Positions 1-9,603 of a DNA stretch of 64,000 bases are shown one piece after another; the first letter of the stretch is position 1; every line of letters begins with the position of its first letter. Below the pieces are notes generated by a model, which saw only the letters and a list, made by a program, of their open reading frames with translations, searched no databases and was not told where the DNA came from. The position numbers and the translations under genes are program-made. Location of the stretch: positions 11,421,396 to 11,485,395 of the forward strand of contig OZ007511.1 in assembly GCA_963931865.1 (NCBI GenBank), written 5' to 3'. The DNA comes from Axinella damicornis (Eukaryota > Porifera > Demospongiae > Axinellida > Axinellidae).

Positions 1-317
1 TCAGATTCTATATGCTTAGAACTCAACGTCTCAGAGCTAACTGACGCACTAGCACTACTACCATGCACTGGCACTAGACTCTTGCAATTCGGATGCCATC
101 TTGATTGTATACTGCCACATGCAGTAAAATTCGATACGAGGAGTTTCCCTTCTGAATAATTATTCTAGCATTCGAACAACTGCCCGAATGTCAAACATTC
201 GTACACACATTACTCATAACTTTCAAGTGGATGCCTTGACTATACCAGGTTCCAAGTCCTGGTTTGCACCATTCACTCTGTTGCACCTGATCTTTAGAAT
301 GTCCAATAGCTGGATGC

Positions 318-770
318 CTATAGAGAGTCATTGCAGCAACGAAGAAATGGCACCACATGGCCCACAAACTCTTGCTGGATTACTCCCACAGCCGGGCCGC
401 AGCCCCTGCTGCTGTTGCACTTTGGGCCCTTGGATGCCCATATCTCCATGGGAGTTTGATCCTGCCCTTCCAGGTTCCGACCCGCATACTGTCCCAGTGG
501 CTGACATAAATATACCGGGTAGACCTTGGTTGCCCATCCATGTTTCTTACTTTGCGGACTAACCCACAGCCGCAGTGGCCATACTTTACCCCTTGGGGTC
601 CCTCCAGTTTGGGTGGATGCTAGGCCCTTCGCGGTTAAGTTAGCTAATTCAAGCTGACCCCCACTTGCTCTCCCAAAGGCCACTATCCCCTTTGCCCTAT
701 ATGGCGGTCCCTTGGCTGTCCATTCGTCCTGTGCGCCCAAACAGCGCACGGCTCCAACTCCCTTCGCCGC
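318..770 (-). pseudogene. decayed collagen-like Gly-X-Y stretch
   Basis: Read on the minus strand, this stretch gives Gly/Pro-rich triplet fragments in all three frames, for example GNQGLPGI, PGRAGSN, GDMGIQGPK and GPQGVKYGHCG. They are separated by stops and frame changes. The pattern is what a decayed collagen-coding region would leave. A downstream segment (about 200-300) contains HSKDQ and WCKPG, which faintly recalls the HSQ...CP start of a type IV/spongin NC1 domain, but this is weak. A second collagen-like exon pair lies at 56848-57074, just outside the right copy of the large duplication, so both flanks of the duplicated block may derive from a collagen neighbourhood. No intact gene can be drawn here. 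Confidence 0.3.
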
Positions 771-1230
771 CTCTCCACTAGGGGCAGCTCCTGTTCATCT
801 GTCCACTTTTGATTAAAGTGCCGACGGCGTGACTACAAGTGTTCCATTCCCCGCCAGGACCTGGCCCCCGGCCCGGCATCGAACTGATGTTGTTCTGTCT
901 GCTCACCTTACCAGTTACCTCCTGTTCCTTCGGCTGTGTGGCCACGCCGCTTGGGATCGCTTGGCTTCGGGATGATAGCCACGAGTTCGGCAAGACGACC
1001 CGCCCGGTACTCGTTCGACCGCCATGGCTCAGTACAACTCTTCCGCTCTTTCGGCCATCCCTGTGACCCTGTTACGGTCCTCGGCGCTCGACCATGTTCG
1101 CCGTTTCCGCTCAGTTTCGCTCACAGCTGCCCATACAGCTGTGTCTTTGTCGCACAAATGGCGGGATACCATTGCGCATGCGTGCCTAGCCCATACCAAC
1201 CCCCTTGGTGGGATGACCCCACCCACAACA
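700..1230. promoter_or_regulatory. CpG-rich block with NRF1-like palindrome
   Basis: This block is visibly richer in G+C and in CG dinucleotides than the rest of the window. It contains TGCGCATGCG (1173-1182), which matches the core of the NRF1 site known from animal promoters. A minus-strand frame beginning ATGGCGGTCGAACGAG near 1023 stays open for about 36 codons and then meets AGG|GTAACT. The block could therefore be a promoter plus first exon of a minus-strand gene running into the collagen-like relic. Alternatively it is inserted foreign or repeat DNA. Confidence 0.22.
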
Positions 1231-1624
1231 CTTATCCCCTCGATGTTAACCTGGTTTAACCAAGGTTAAACTTCATTTAAAAAGGTCGTGCACGGGTACG
1301 TGCTCTGCTGAGCACCTTTAGTTTTATAATTACTCCTCTTGTTGAGAAATTTATACATAAAAATAAAGCATGGTTACATAAATACGACGTGTGTGAAAGA
1401 ATGAAAAAATGTACCATATCGCAACCAGCTAAGCTATTATATTGTTGGTTCTCAGCTCAACTAGGTTTCCACAATTGCATGAAAGACAAGCATTCTTTCT
1501 TATCACACATGTCCGTCAGGCATCACAATCATGAAATTATACCATAATTTAATGCCTATATTCCATGAAATGATAGATGACAGATTTTGACAACTTCAGA
1601 CAAATTTAAGAGTCAAACCCCAAC

Positions 1625-1700
1625 CCCACCCCCCATGCTCCCAACCCCATCCTCCCATGCTCCCACCCCAGCCTCACCCCCCATGCTCCCACCCCTCCTC
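1625..1700. repeat. C-rich short tandem repeat
   Basis: Imperfect copies of CCCATGCTCCCACCCC and similar units. The same tract in the right duplicate (58305-58388) has one unit more or less, so it is length-variable. Confidence 0.7.
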
Positions 1701-1791
1701 TGGTAAGCCCTCTACCATTGGCGCTCCCTCTGTTGATGCCCTTGTAGTTGACTGGGATTGCTATTCGCGCACCGTCTGGCATTATGCCCAG

Positions 1792-4482
1792 AGTCCATGC
1801 CGCTTGGGAATAAGTTTGACAAAGCGCTTGGCGTCTGGGAACGAGACCGCGTTGTTGCTATCTATTCTGTGACAGTAGGGCTTCAGACCACCTGGTCGAG
1901 CGTAAGTGAAGAGAGAGAGAGGGAATGTCTGAAAGAAAGAAGGCAGGGAGAAAGATGTCAGCTGTCCTATAATCTATAATCTCTGCAGGCTTATTAATGA
2001 ACCCCTTAAGCATATATTATGCTTACGGAGTTCATTGAAAGAAGCCTGCAGCGATAGAGCCACCATGGTCATGCTATAGCCAGCTAGTTATGAATCTAGT
2101 CAGCATTGTGACCTGTGTAGTGTGGAAATGGGCATCGTATATTGAAAGTGTAAGTGGGCCTCTGTACACATTCAACTAAGAAGAGCAGAGACGTTCAGGG
2201 CGAGTTGGTTATGCTGTGGCAGATGTCAAGAAATGAACTATTGTGCAGTACATATCCATGGAGTATGTGCATGATTTAAAGTCTTAGGTGGTGGAATTAT
2301 TGTTGAATCCCGGCCCTTGCTGCAGTGAGAAGGGTCTGAGTATATAATTTATATGCAGACTTGCTTGTCCTCGTAAAGTGTGTTTACTCATTCCCCTACA
2401 GTTGTACATGATGTTGCACTACTTCAGTGAGGTGACATCTTCAGACCAGGCGAACCTACACTCTGGGCTACAGCAGGTAAATGCTACATATGTGCGTGAA
2501 TATATTGGACACGCATAAGTGTGCAGTGGCTAAGAACAGGATTGAACTATGGGCTCTCAGGTTAGCTTGCAGTTGGCACAGGAAAAACTGCCTGTAGATA
2601 CGGTGTCATAGGGAATCTGGCACCCCCGAGAATTTGGCACCCCCATGCCAAATTCCCTAGGGATATTGGTAATTTGGTACCCCCTCAGGGATTTTGGCAC
2701 CCCCCATGCAACAGGGAATATGGCACCCTCACGCATTATTCCCTAGGGAATATGACACCCCATGCAAATTTTTCATGGTGTCAAGTAGACATACTGATGT
2801 ATAGTAGTAGGCTAGAAATTATTGTTAAACTTTACTGGTTGGCACCCTCTTGTCAAGGGGGTGTCATATTCCCTAGGGAATATGGCACCCCATGCAAATT
2901 TTTCATCGGTGTCAAGTAGACATACTGATGTATTGCAAGAAATTATGTTAAACTTTACTGGTTGGCACCCTGGGTGTCATATTCCCTAGGGAATATGACA
3001 CCCGTGTGAACTTTTCAAGTAGACAAATGGGGTGTCACATTCCCTAAGGAATATGGCACCCCATGCAAATTTTCATCAACTGATTTATTAGAAATTACTA
3101 TTGAAAAATCAGTATGCAGATATTATAGTCTATTTATTACACAATGGAATAAAGTATATAAGTGTAGGACGCCATCAACAAGCAGAAACTTTGTTCGTTT
3201 CCAAATGACAACTTTCTCAACCTTCGTCGCTGTTTCGGGGTATCTTCCGCTGGCTAAATAGTCTTGCACTCATCGTAGACCTTGATCTCATCCAAACCGT
3301 CCGTCGTTCCAAGTGAATTCCATCTCCGCCATCCTCTGTTATTGTGCATTGCAAGCTTCTTTAAATACATTTTCCATGACTGACATCTTCTGATAAGGTC
3401 ACTATAGGTTCAGCAATGCCTAGCTTTGATTTGCTGGTATACGTTCAGCTGTACCGTAACGGGATGCCAAATTCCCCAAGGGGTGCACCGTGGGGTGCCA
3501 AATTCCCTCAGTGTATTTTGCTTGGGGGCTCCAATTTCCCTAGGGTATTTAGCATGGGGGTGCCATAAATCGGGGGTGCCAAATTCCCCATGACAACGGG
3601 ACTGGGCGGCCACCGAAAACATCCATGTCAACATTGTCTGCCCGTTGAGAGACAATTTGAACGTCCATATTTGGCCTTCTCAGCAATTCTCCGGTGTAGA
3701 GGTGTGCCCTTAGGTGTGGTCTATGCAGGAATATTCCAAAAGTGAAGTAGTCTCACTACGGACTCGATTGGGCGATTGATCAGATGGTGAGATCGTGGAG
3801 CAACTTTGACGATGACGGTGCCGTTTTTGCCCGCATTTACAGGTAGGTTTTCCTGTGCGGCATGCGGGGTTCCAATTTACTGTTTGTGCTGCATCAGCCA
3901 TGTAGCGTTGATACTTCTGTTTTGGAAGTGAGGCTAAAGCTGGTGCAAGAGGATTTTAAGTTATTCGGACCTTAGCCCTTGTGAATATCATTGAACCACG
4001 AGGTTATAGTAGATTGGAAATTTTTCATTTCTAACGCAACAATACGTATGATGACTTTTCAATGGGTAATAACAGCAACAAAGTGGCTCTTCATTCCCAA
4101 GAATGCAAGCAAGTATGCAATGCATGCTGTTCCTGTATCTCCCATGTAGGTGTTCTGGTCCAGGACATGAAGCTACCAGTGAAAGTGGAGGCAGCTCTGG
4201 ATCTTTAACACCTCATCATCTTGAGCACTGGAGCAGAGCAGAGAGCTTGACGCAGGCATATATGCCCAGCCCATCCGATGATTCAAGGTATAACTATGTG
4301 TGAGCTTGCTAAGTCATTGACGTTTTGATTATCTATGGTTGGTAGACTGTACAGTTCGGTCTGATATCTGTATGACTTCACACATTTTAATGAAGTTTTA
4401 ATCACTACAGATACTAAATTGATATTTATTCAGGGAGTATGTACCTCATGCACACGCTGTGTGTTGCGCCTCAGCACAGTGA
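1792..4482 (+). CDS. candidate multi-exon gene of unknown function (left copy)
   Basis: I do not recognise this gene. Four segments have splice borders and compatible reading. Exon A is 1792-1901 (CCCAG|AG ... AGC|GTAAGT; reads SMPLGNKFDKALGVWERD and on). Exon B is 2402-2476 (CCCTACAG|TTG ... CAG|GTAAAT; 25 codons beginning LYMMLHYFSEVTSSDQ). Exon C is 4150-4287 (CATGTAG|G ... TCAAG|GTATAA; Ser/Gly-rich, SGPGHEATSESGGSSG). Exon D is 4434-4482 (TTTATTCAG|GGAG ... CAG TGA). A and B are in phase 0 with each other, and C and D join in phase. B to C needs a further exon or a different border. A transposon-like region (2605-3595) lies in the B-C interval. A diverged copy of exon C at 55891 has stops. 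Only transcript data can confirm the model. Confidence 0.35.
1983..2051. repeat. hairpin-forming inverted repeat
   Basis: The segment starts with CTGCAGGCTT and ends with AAGCCTGCAG. Inner arms (AATGAAC with GTTCATT, and TTAAGCATA with TATGCTTA) continue the pairing around a short centre. It lies in the interval between candidate exons A and B. An identical hairpin sits at 58684-58752. Confidence 0.75.
2605..3085. repeat. array of TTCCCTAGGGAA / GGCACCCC palindromic motifs
   Basis: About ten imperfect copies of a palindromic module, ATTCCCTAGGGAATATGG followed by CACCCC, alternate with a longer repeat containing TTTTTCAT and GTGTCAAGTAGACATAC. The reverse counterpart, GGGGTGCCAAATTCCC, recurs at 3460-3595. 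Together the arrays flank an integrase-like relic, so this may be the subterminal repeat structure of a mobile element. The same array is in the right copy at 59305-59770. Confidence 0.7.
3165..3378 (-). pseudogene. integrase-like (gypsy/Ginger/GIN type) N-terminal relic
   Basis: The minus-strand translation contains YLASGRYPETATKVEK followed by KFLLVDGVLH. This matches the pattern of the region before the zinc-binding HHCC domain in integrases of Ty3/gypsy elements and of Ginger transposons/GIN genes (a SGxYP...K...F...DGVL theme). Upstream pieces (MAEMEFTWNDGRFG and EIKVYDECKT) are in other frames and broken by stops. No catalytic DDE core is visible. It is an old mobile-element fragment, not a functional gene. 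Confidence 0.45.
3460..3595. repeat. inverted counterpart of the GGCACCC motif array
   Basis: Several copies of GGGTGCCAAATTCCC occur here, in the opposite sense to the 2605-3085 array. The two arrays face each other across about 0.4 kb, as the two ends of a foldback or subterminal-repeat element would. Confidence 0.6.
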
Positions 4483-4489
4483 AGTATAG

Positions 4490-4895
4490 TACTGGTCATG
4501 GTGTGCTAATCAGCTATCATGTGCAAATTCAAAGGGAGTGGAGCCAATGAACTGATGATAGGAAGTGCTTCAAGTCGCAAGGCAATGATGATGGACTTGT
4601 TGTCTGGGTAGGAGTCATCGCAATGATTGTTCCCATTGGAACATAATACACAGCACATGGCGCATTGTGTCATTGGCATTGTCTGGACTAGCTGCCAGTC
4701 TTGTACTCTGCACTACAGAAAAATCCTTAATCAGTTTGCCTCACCACCCAAACGGCTGTACTAGGTAGCTACACCAGCTCTTCAGGAATTGTGTTCCAGA
4801 AGTGTAGGTGCTAATTATGTTTATCAACAGTAAACTACATGTAGACAGTTTACCAATGTGATGTATTGGTGAAAGTTGGCTCTGAACAATATCAC

Positions 4896-4926
<31 letters not shown>

Positions 4927-5780
4927 ACACACACTTACTAAGTCTCCCTATCAATTATCAGCCCATCATATTATCAATGTCCTGCTGTGAAATTATTATG
5001 CATGGCTATGAATATAATTATGTCAGCAGCTGCATCTAACTATAAGAAGTTGATTGTGCTTCTTCGTGAACTCTTTGAGAAATTGCTCGGCTATGGAAGC
5101 ACACTGAATACTTTGGTCAACTTTTTTTAGACTTGTTTCGGTATAACAGTAGTTAGTCTGAGTATAAGTATATAAGGGTAGTGCACAAAGATTGTAATGA
5201 AGCAAAGTGAAAAACTTTATTTTGAGAGCCGATATTGCACTGCTGCAATTGTAGAGAACCGTGGTTTGTATCTGTAGTAAAAACTGCACCATTTACGCAT
5301 ATTTGGCCATAATTATAGACAACAAGTTTCTTTCACCCTGAGGCCCCTTTCTAAATATTTTCCATGTCCAATATATGTATGAGTAGGTTAGTATTATATC
5401 CTCACAGCACAGCCGGGAAGTGACATAGAAAAATGTTCTCAAAAGTTCGATAGTCAATTCCATTTTCCATTCCATGCACTGTTCCAGTCCAGCAATTAGA
5501 GACACCCTTTTAGTAGTTAGCTATGCCCTTTTGACTTCTAGCTAATCAAATTCTAACAACAGTGGATTTGTCTCTTTCCTTTCTGTGTTAACCAGAACTA
5601 TAAACCCCTTTTAGTTAGGCCATTTCCACTTTACAAAATACTATTATCGAATGAGCACAACTGTTATCATAAACTTTTACAAAATGCAGAACCAACTGCA
5701 ACTGTTAAAACTAAGACTCTTATAGTCATACTAAAACAACACTTAGTCTTGACCGTCATCCGAATTCCTGGAGGCTATAC
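4490..5780. other. no gene recognised
   Basis: Between the candidate last exon (4482) and crystallin copy 1 I see only AT-rich sequence and one microsatellite (4890-4934). Minus-strand frames of 70-89 codons at 5023-5505 have no recognisable features and probably do not code. A piece near 4955-5020 recurs at about 10640-10710. Confidence 0.5.
4890..4934. repeat. poly-C plus (CA)n microsatellite
   Basis: A run of about 19 C followed by about ten CA dinucleotides. The same tract is at 61599-61640. Runs like this are mutation- and assembly-prone, so near-identity between the copies supports recent duplication or allelic origin. Confidence 0.9.
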
Positions 5781-5788
5781 GTAAATGA

Positions 5789-6091
5789 CTACTTGCTGTC
5801 CAGGCGAACCGAGGAAAGAGTATTATCCCCCAAGGTGTCAAGGCTCTCGTACCCGTATTTGCCGAGTCCTAATGGCTTGCCTTTGTAGCAGTGATCTTGG
5901 AAACATGTCCACTTCCCTTTCTTTACGATGACTGAGGAGGCCTGGTCATTGAAACCTTTCGTTGCAAAATTTGAGCAACTGCCAGTGAGTACGAGAGTTG
6001 GGCCTTGAAAGTTTTTATCCCTGTAGAAGAAGATAGCTGGAGCAACTGGATCCTGAAAGGGGACAGTATTCTTAGCTTGCCCACAAGACAT
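5789..6091 (-). CDS. beta/gamma-crystallin domain protein, copy 1
   Basis: This 100-residue protein is one beta/gamma-crystallin domain made of two Greek keys. It shows FYRDKNFQG (22-30), the aromatic-x4-aromatic-x-Gly signature of the first key. Two calcium clamps of the N/D-N/D-x-x-S/T-S type follow: NDQASS (48-53) and DNTLSS (89-94). W61 starts the second motif. Such proteins bind Ca2+ in the loops between the two keys; the cellular role in sponges is not established. There is no signal peptide, so it is probably cytosolic. The start ATG is 14 bases downstream of a likely 3' splice site (CTGCAG|GTCAA, exon from 6105). The leader exon and TATA box lie at 6890-6939, so the gene has one non-coding exon, a 784-bp intron, and one coding exon. 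Copy 6 (62495-62797) is nearly identical but has DDTLSS. Confidence 0.85.
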   Translation of the reverse strand: MSCGQAKNTVPFQDPVAPAIFFYRDKNFQGPTLVLTGSCSNFATKGFNDQASSVIVKKGKWTCFQDHCYKGKPLGLGKYGYESLDTLGDNTLSSVRLDSK

Positions 6092-6105
6092 TTTGTACTC
6101 TTGAC

Positions 6106-6889
6106 CTGCAGATTATGCATAAAAAGAAACCAATAGTTACACAACACTTATGGTGGGCAGTATATAATCCAGAGACAAAGCTCCATAGCAATGTGCTGCC
6201 GCAATAGCAAGCGGACTGTAAACGGAAGCAAACAGAGTATACCAAATCCCAGCGTAAAGAGCAAATGAAATTTGAAGTACAAGCCTAAGACCCAGGCATT
6301 GATAAATGCCTATCAGTTAATGTGACTCGCTTTCATCTTCCAATTCAGGTAACTATTCAGCATGCAGTCAAAATAGCACCATATTTGTAGTGGAATACTG
6401 TGCAGTGGAACTTTGCGGATGAAAAGTTGTGCAAAAAGACACAGAAATAGCTCCGTAACACGCTCATACTTCTAATTCGCAGACCTCCTGTGTGGTGATC
6501 TGGGTTACCGCAAATCTGCCAAAATTTCTCCAACAAAATCTGCTTTCGTGAAAGTTTTCTCCAGCAAAAGAAACTCTCTGTATACTGTGAGATACTCATA
6601 CTACTCATGCTTTTAGGCGTCTAACTGACGATTGGAACGAATGATTATAGTCCTCGCACTTAAACTGGTAGTGGCGTCTAATCACTCCAATAAACTAGAA
6701 TTGTGATAATAGAAAGTATACTTACTTTGCTCAACGTGTGAAGAAACTTGAAACAGCAGCTTGATTGCAGCGGCGGCAAATCTGCATGGTAGAAAATGGA
6801 GCAGTCAACATAAACACACACATAATATATAGCCATATATATAATTATGGCACTCTAAATTGGAGCTATATAAGGCTCTGTAGCATTAC
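6106..6889 (-). other. inferred leader intron of crystallin copy 1
   Basis: On the minus strand the interval opens with AAG|GTAATG (6890/6889) and closes with CTGCAG|GTCAAGAG (6106/6105). The same borders recur in the other crystallin units, where the donor is AAG|GTGAGG. The intron carries family-specific blocks, for example TTTTCTCCAGCAAAAGAAAC. This explains about 0.8 kb of conserved sequence without genes upstream of each crystallin exon. Confidence 0.5.
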
Positions 6890-6939
6890 CTTTCAGCCAG
6901 AAAGTGACACTGGTCTTTCAGTTCAGCCTCTTATAAGCC
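6890..6939 (-). promoter_or_regulatory. TATA box and leader exon of crystallin copy 1
   Basis: The minus strand reads GGCTTATAAG (6939-6930), then about 40 bases including CTGAAAGACCAGTGTCACTT, then the donor GAAAG|GT. The arrangement is conserved at 19329-19338, 23730-23739, 28028-28037 and 63636-63645. That makes a core promoter with a short untranslated first exon likely. Confidence 0.5.
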
Positions 6940-7034
6940 AGTTCTACTAGGATCCAATGATGTCATTTAAGAAGCCATACAAATTTGGCATTTGTTAGGC
7001 CTTTTATGTGGCAAAGGAACCTCAAAAAACTTCC

Positions 7035-8165
7035 TAGCACAATTTCGTGGTTCAGGCACTGTAAGGGTCTTCCTATTCACCAGTTGTACTCATGGCAGCT
7101 ACCGGTAGCTGAGGAGCTTGTAACTTCGTAGCTAGTAAACATTGTGGTTCAGGCTCTATAAGAGTCTCCCTATTCACCAGTTGTACTCATGGCAGCTACC
7201 GGAAGCTGAGGAGCTTGTAACTTCCCAGGTTGTGGTTCAGGCACTATAAGGGCCGGTCTCCCTATTCAGCAGTTGTACTGATGACTGCTATCAGCAACTG
7301 AGGAGCTAGTAACTTGTAAGCATTGTGGTTCAATCAGGCACTATAAGAGTGTCCCTATTCACCAGTTGTACTCATGGCAGCTACCGGTAGCTGAGGAGAT
7401 AGTAACTTCCTAGCTAGTAAGCATTGTGGTTGATATGTTTATGGGTTTCTCTATTCACCAGATGTAGCTACTCATGGCAGGTACCGGTAGCTGAGGAGCT
7501 AGGAACTTCGTGGTTCAGGCTCTATAAGAGTCTCCCTATTCACCAGTTGTACTCATGGCAGCTACCGGTAGCTGAGGAGCTTGTAACTTCGTAGCTAGTA
7601 AACATTGTGGTTCAGGCTCTATAAGAGTCTCCCTATTCACCAGTTGTACTCATGGCAGCTACCGGAAGCTGTGGAGCTTGTAACTTCCCAGGTTGTGGTT
7701 CAGGCACTATAAGGGCCGGTCTCCCTATTCAGCAGTTGTACTGATGACTGCTATCAGCAACTGAGGAGCTAGTAACTTGTAAGCATTGTGGTTCAATCAG
7801 GCACTATAAGAGTGTCCCTATTCACCAGTTGTACTCATGGCAGCTACCGGTAGCTGAGGAGATAGTAACTTCCTAGCTAGTAAGCATTGTGGTTGATATG
7901 TTTATGGGTTTCTCTATTCACCAGATGTAGCTACTCATGGCAGGTACCGGTAGCTGAGGAGCTAGGAACTTCGTGGTTCAGGCTCTATAAGAGTCTCCCT
8001 ATTCACCAGTTGTACTCATGGCAGCTACCGGTAGCTGAGGAGATAGTAACTTCCTAGCTAGTAAGCATTGTGGTTGATGTGTTTATGGGTTTCTCTCTTC
8101 ACCAGATGTAGCTACTCATGGCAGGTACCGGTAGCTGAGGATCTAGTAGCTAACTTCCTTGCTAG
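7035..8165. repeat. ~100-bp minisatellite array with 463-bp higher-order unit
   Basis: The basic unit runs GTGGTTCAGGCACTATAAG, then CCCTATTCACCAGTTGTAC, then CAGCTACCGGTAGCTGAGG, then CTTCCTAGCTAGTAAACATT. It contains the palindromes AGCTACCGGTAGCT and CTAGCTAG. Groups of units are duplicated at a step of about 463 bp (for example 7111 and 7574), giving two full higher-order copies and the start of a third. Confidence 0.9.
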
Positions 8166-8184
8166 CAAACACTGCGGTGTGAGT

Positions 8185-9150
8185 CATGCACCTACTAGCT
8201 ACAGTGGTCTCCCTATTCACCATGCATCTGTACTCATGGCAGGTTCATGCACCTACTAGCTACAGTGGTCTCCCTATTCACCATGCATCTGTACTCATGG
8301 CAGGTTCATGCACGTACTAGCTACAGTGATCTCCCTATTCACCATGCATCTGTACTCATGGCAGGTTCATGCACGTACTAGCTACAGTGGTCTCCCTATT
8401 CACCATGCATCTGTACTCATGGCAGGTTCATGCACCTACTAGCTACAGTGGTCTCCCTATTCACCATGCATCTGTACTCATGGCAGGTTCATGCACGTAC
8501 TAGCTACAGTGGTCTCCCTATTCACCATGCATCTGTACTCATGGCAGGTTATGCACGTACTAGCTACAGTGGTCTCCCTATTCACCATGCATCTGTACTC
8601 TGGCAGGTTCATGCACCTACTAGCTACAGTGGTCTCCCTATTCACCATGCATCTGTACTCATGGCAGGTTCATGCACGTACTAGCTACAGTGGTCTCCCT
8701 ATTCACCATGCAACTGTACTCATGGCAGGTTCATGCACCTACTAGCTACAGTGGTCTCCCTATTCACCTGTACTCATGGCAGGTTCATGCACGTACTAGC
8801 TACAGTGGTCTCCCTATTCACCATGCATCTGTACTCATGGCAGGTTCATGCACGTACTAGCTACAGTGGTCTCCCTATTCACCATGCATCTGTACTCATG
8901 GCAGGTTCATGCACCTACTAGCTACAGTGGTCTCCCTATTCACCATGCATCTGTACTCATGGCAGGTTCATGCACGTACTAGCTACAGTGGTCTCCCTAT
9001 TCACCATGCATCTGTACTCATGGCAGGTTCATGCATGTACTAGCTACAGTGGTCTCCCTATTCACCATGCATCTGTACTCATGGCAGGTTCATGCACGTA
9101 CTAGCTACAGTGGTCTCCCTATTCACCATGCATCTGTACTCATGGCAGGT
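8185..9150. repeat. 61-bp tandem repeat, ~16 copies
   Basis: The unit is 61 bp: CATGCACCTACTAGCTACAG, TGGTCTCCCTATTCACCATG, CATCTGTACTCATGGCAGGT, T. Copies alternate CACCTAC and CACGTAC variants, and one copy lacks CATGCAT. The unit shares CCCTATTCACC and TACTCATGGCAG with the 100-bp family and so is a derived, locally amplified form. It has no stop in some frames and 61 is not a multiple of 3, so long open frames arise here trivially. They should not be called genes. Confidence 0.95.
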
Positions 9151-9159
9151 ACGAGTATA

Positions 9160-9500
9160 GATGAGGAGCTAGTAACTTCCTGCGTTGAGATGGGAAATAT
9201 AGCAACCACAACCTCCTAAACCCACCACATTGAATCTTAATGGATGTTGGAAGGGAATCATCCAGTATTTTACAACTAGCTACCATGCACTCTGCGACTC
9301 CGTTTGATTACATACGTCATTTGATGGTTTATTTGTCACTCTCTTGGTTCTCTGCGAGATCTGTCCAACCTAGTTGCCATGACCATCTACTAGCTCACCA
9401 GTGTGTCCCAATTGTAGCTCAGTCCAATCCATGCTGCGATTGGAGAGGACCTGATTGCAATACTGGTTATGTAAGTTGCCTTGGAGTCCTATAGTGGATA
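9160..9500. repeat. R repeat, diverged fragment
   Basis: The fragment contains GTTGAGATGGG..AATATAGCAA, CTCTGCGACTCCGTTTGATT and CATTTGATGG followed by GTCCCAATTGTAGCTC. The same order is found after the minisatellites at about 11280, 15440, 19760, 24770 and 29080. This is the most diverged of six copies. Confidence 0.7.
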
Positions 9501-9530
9501 CCGTGGTAAGAGGCCTACTAGCTAATAATA

Positions 9531-9601
9531 TTCTGGCCCGAGGTGACGCCTTCTGAACAGTACATTATGTACTGTTCAGAAGGCGTCACCTCAGGCCAGA
9601 A
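9531..9601. mobile_element. 71-bp palindromic foldback element, TA-flanked
   Basis: The arms, TTCTGGCCCGAGGTGACGCC and onward (9531-9565), pair with 9567-9601 around a single central base, with one mismatch. TA lies on both sides (9529-9530 and 9602-9603), as expected for a target duplication of a Tc1/mariner-type MITE. The flanking TA could also be chance. Confidence 0.65.
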
Positions 9602-9603
9602 TA

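Larger units (their letters stand above)
1281..7290. repeat. left copy of ~6-kb direct segmental duplication
   Basis: This segment recurs in the same orientation at 57973-64000, where the window ends. Matching landmarks drift from +56700 to +56706, so the copies differ only by scattered substitutions and small indels, roughly 1% by eye. Both copies carry the same candidate exons, hairpins, integrase-like relic, poly-C/CA tract and crystallin gene. The left border falls at TTAAAAAG|GTCGTGCACGGG. The flank to its left is unrelated to the flank left of the right copy. Confidence 0.95.

Noticed and set aside
188..562. 124-codon plus-strand frame at the left end
   Set aside because: It is antisense to the collagen-like relic, and the Pro-rich composition is a by-product of the GC-rich Gly-X-Y DNA.
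3710..3901. 63-codon minus-strand frame starting MADAAQTVNWNPACRTG
   Set aside because: It is Cys/His-rich and appears in both duplicates, but the diverged copy near 55630 breaks it within about 20 codons and no splice donor follows.
7035..8165. Minisatellite considered as centromeric or telomeric satellite
   Set aside because: Arrays are short, dispersed and interleaved with genes, and no telomeric TTAGGG runs are present.
8068..9219. Several overlapping open frames with periodic proteins in the 61-bp array
   Set aside because: They arise because the 61-bp unit lacks stops and cycles through all frames. No start context, splice site or family feature supports coding.
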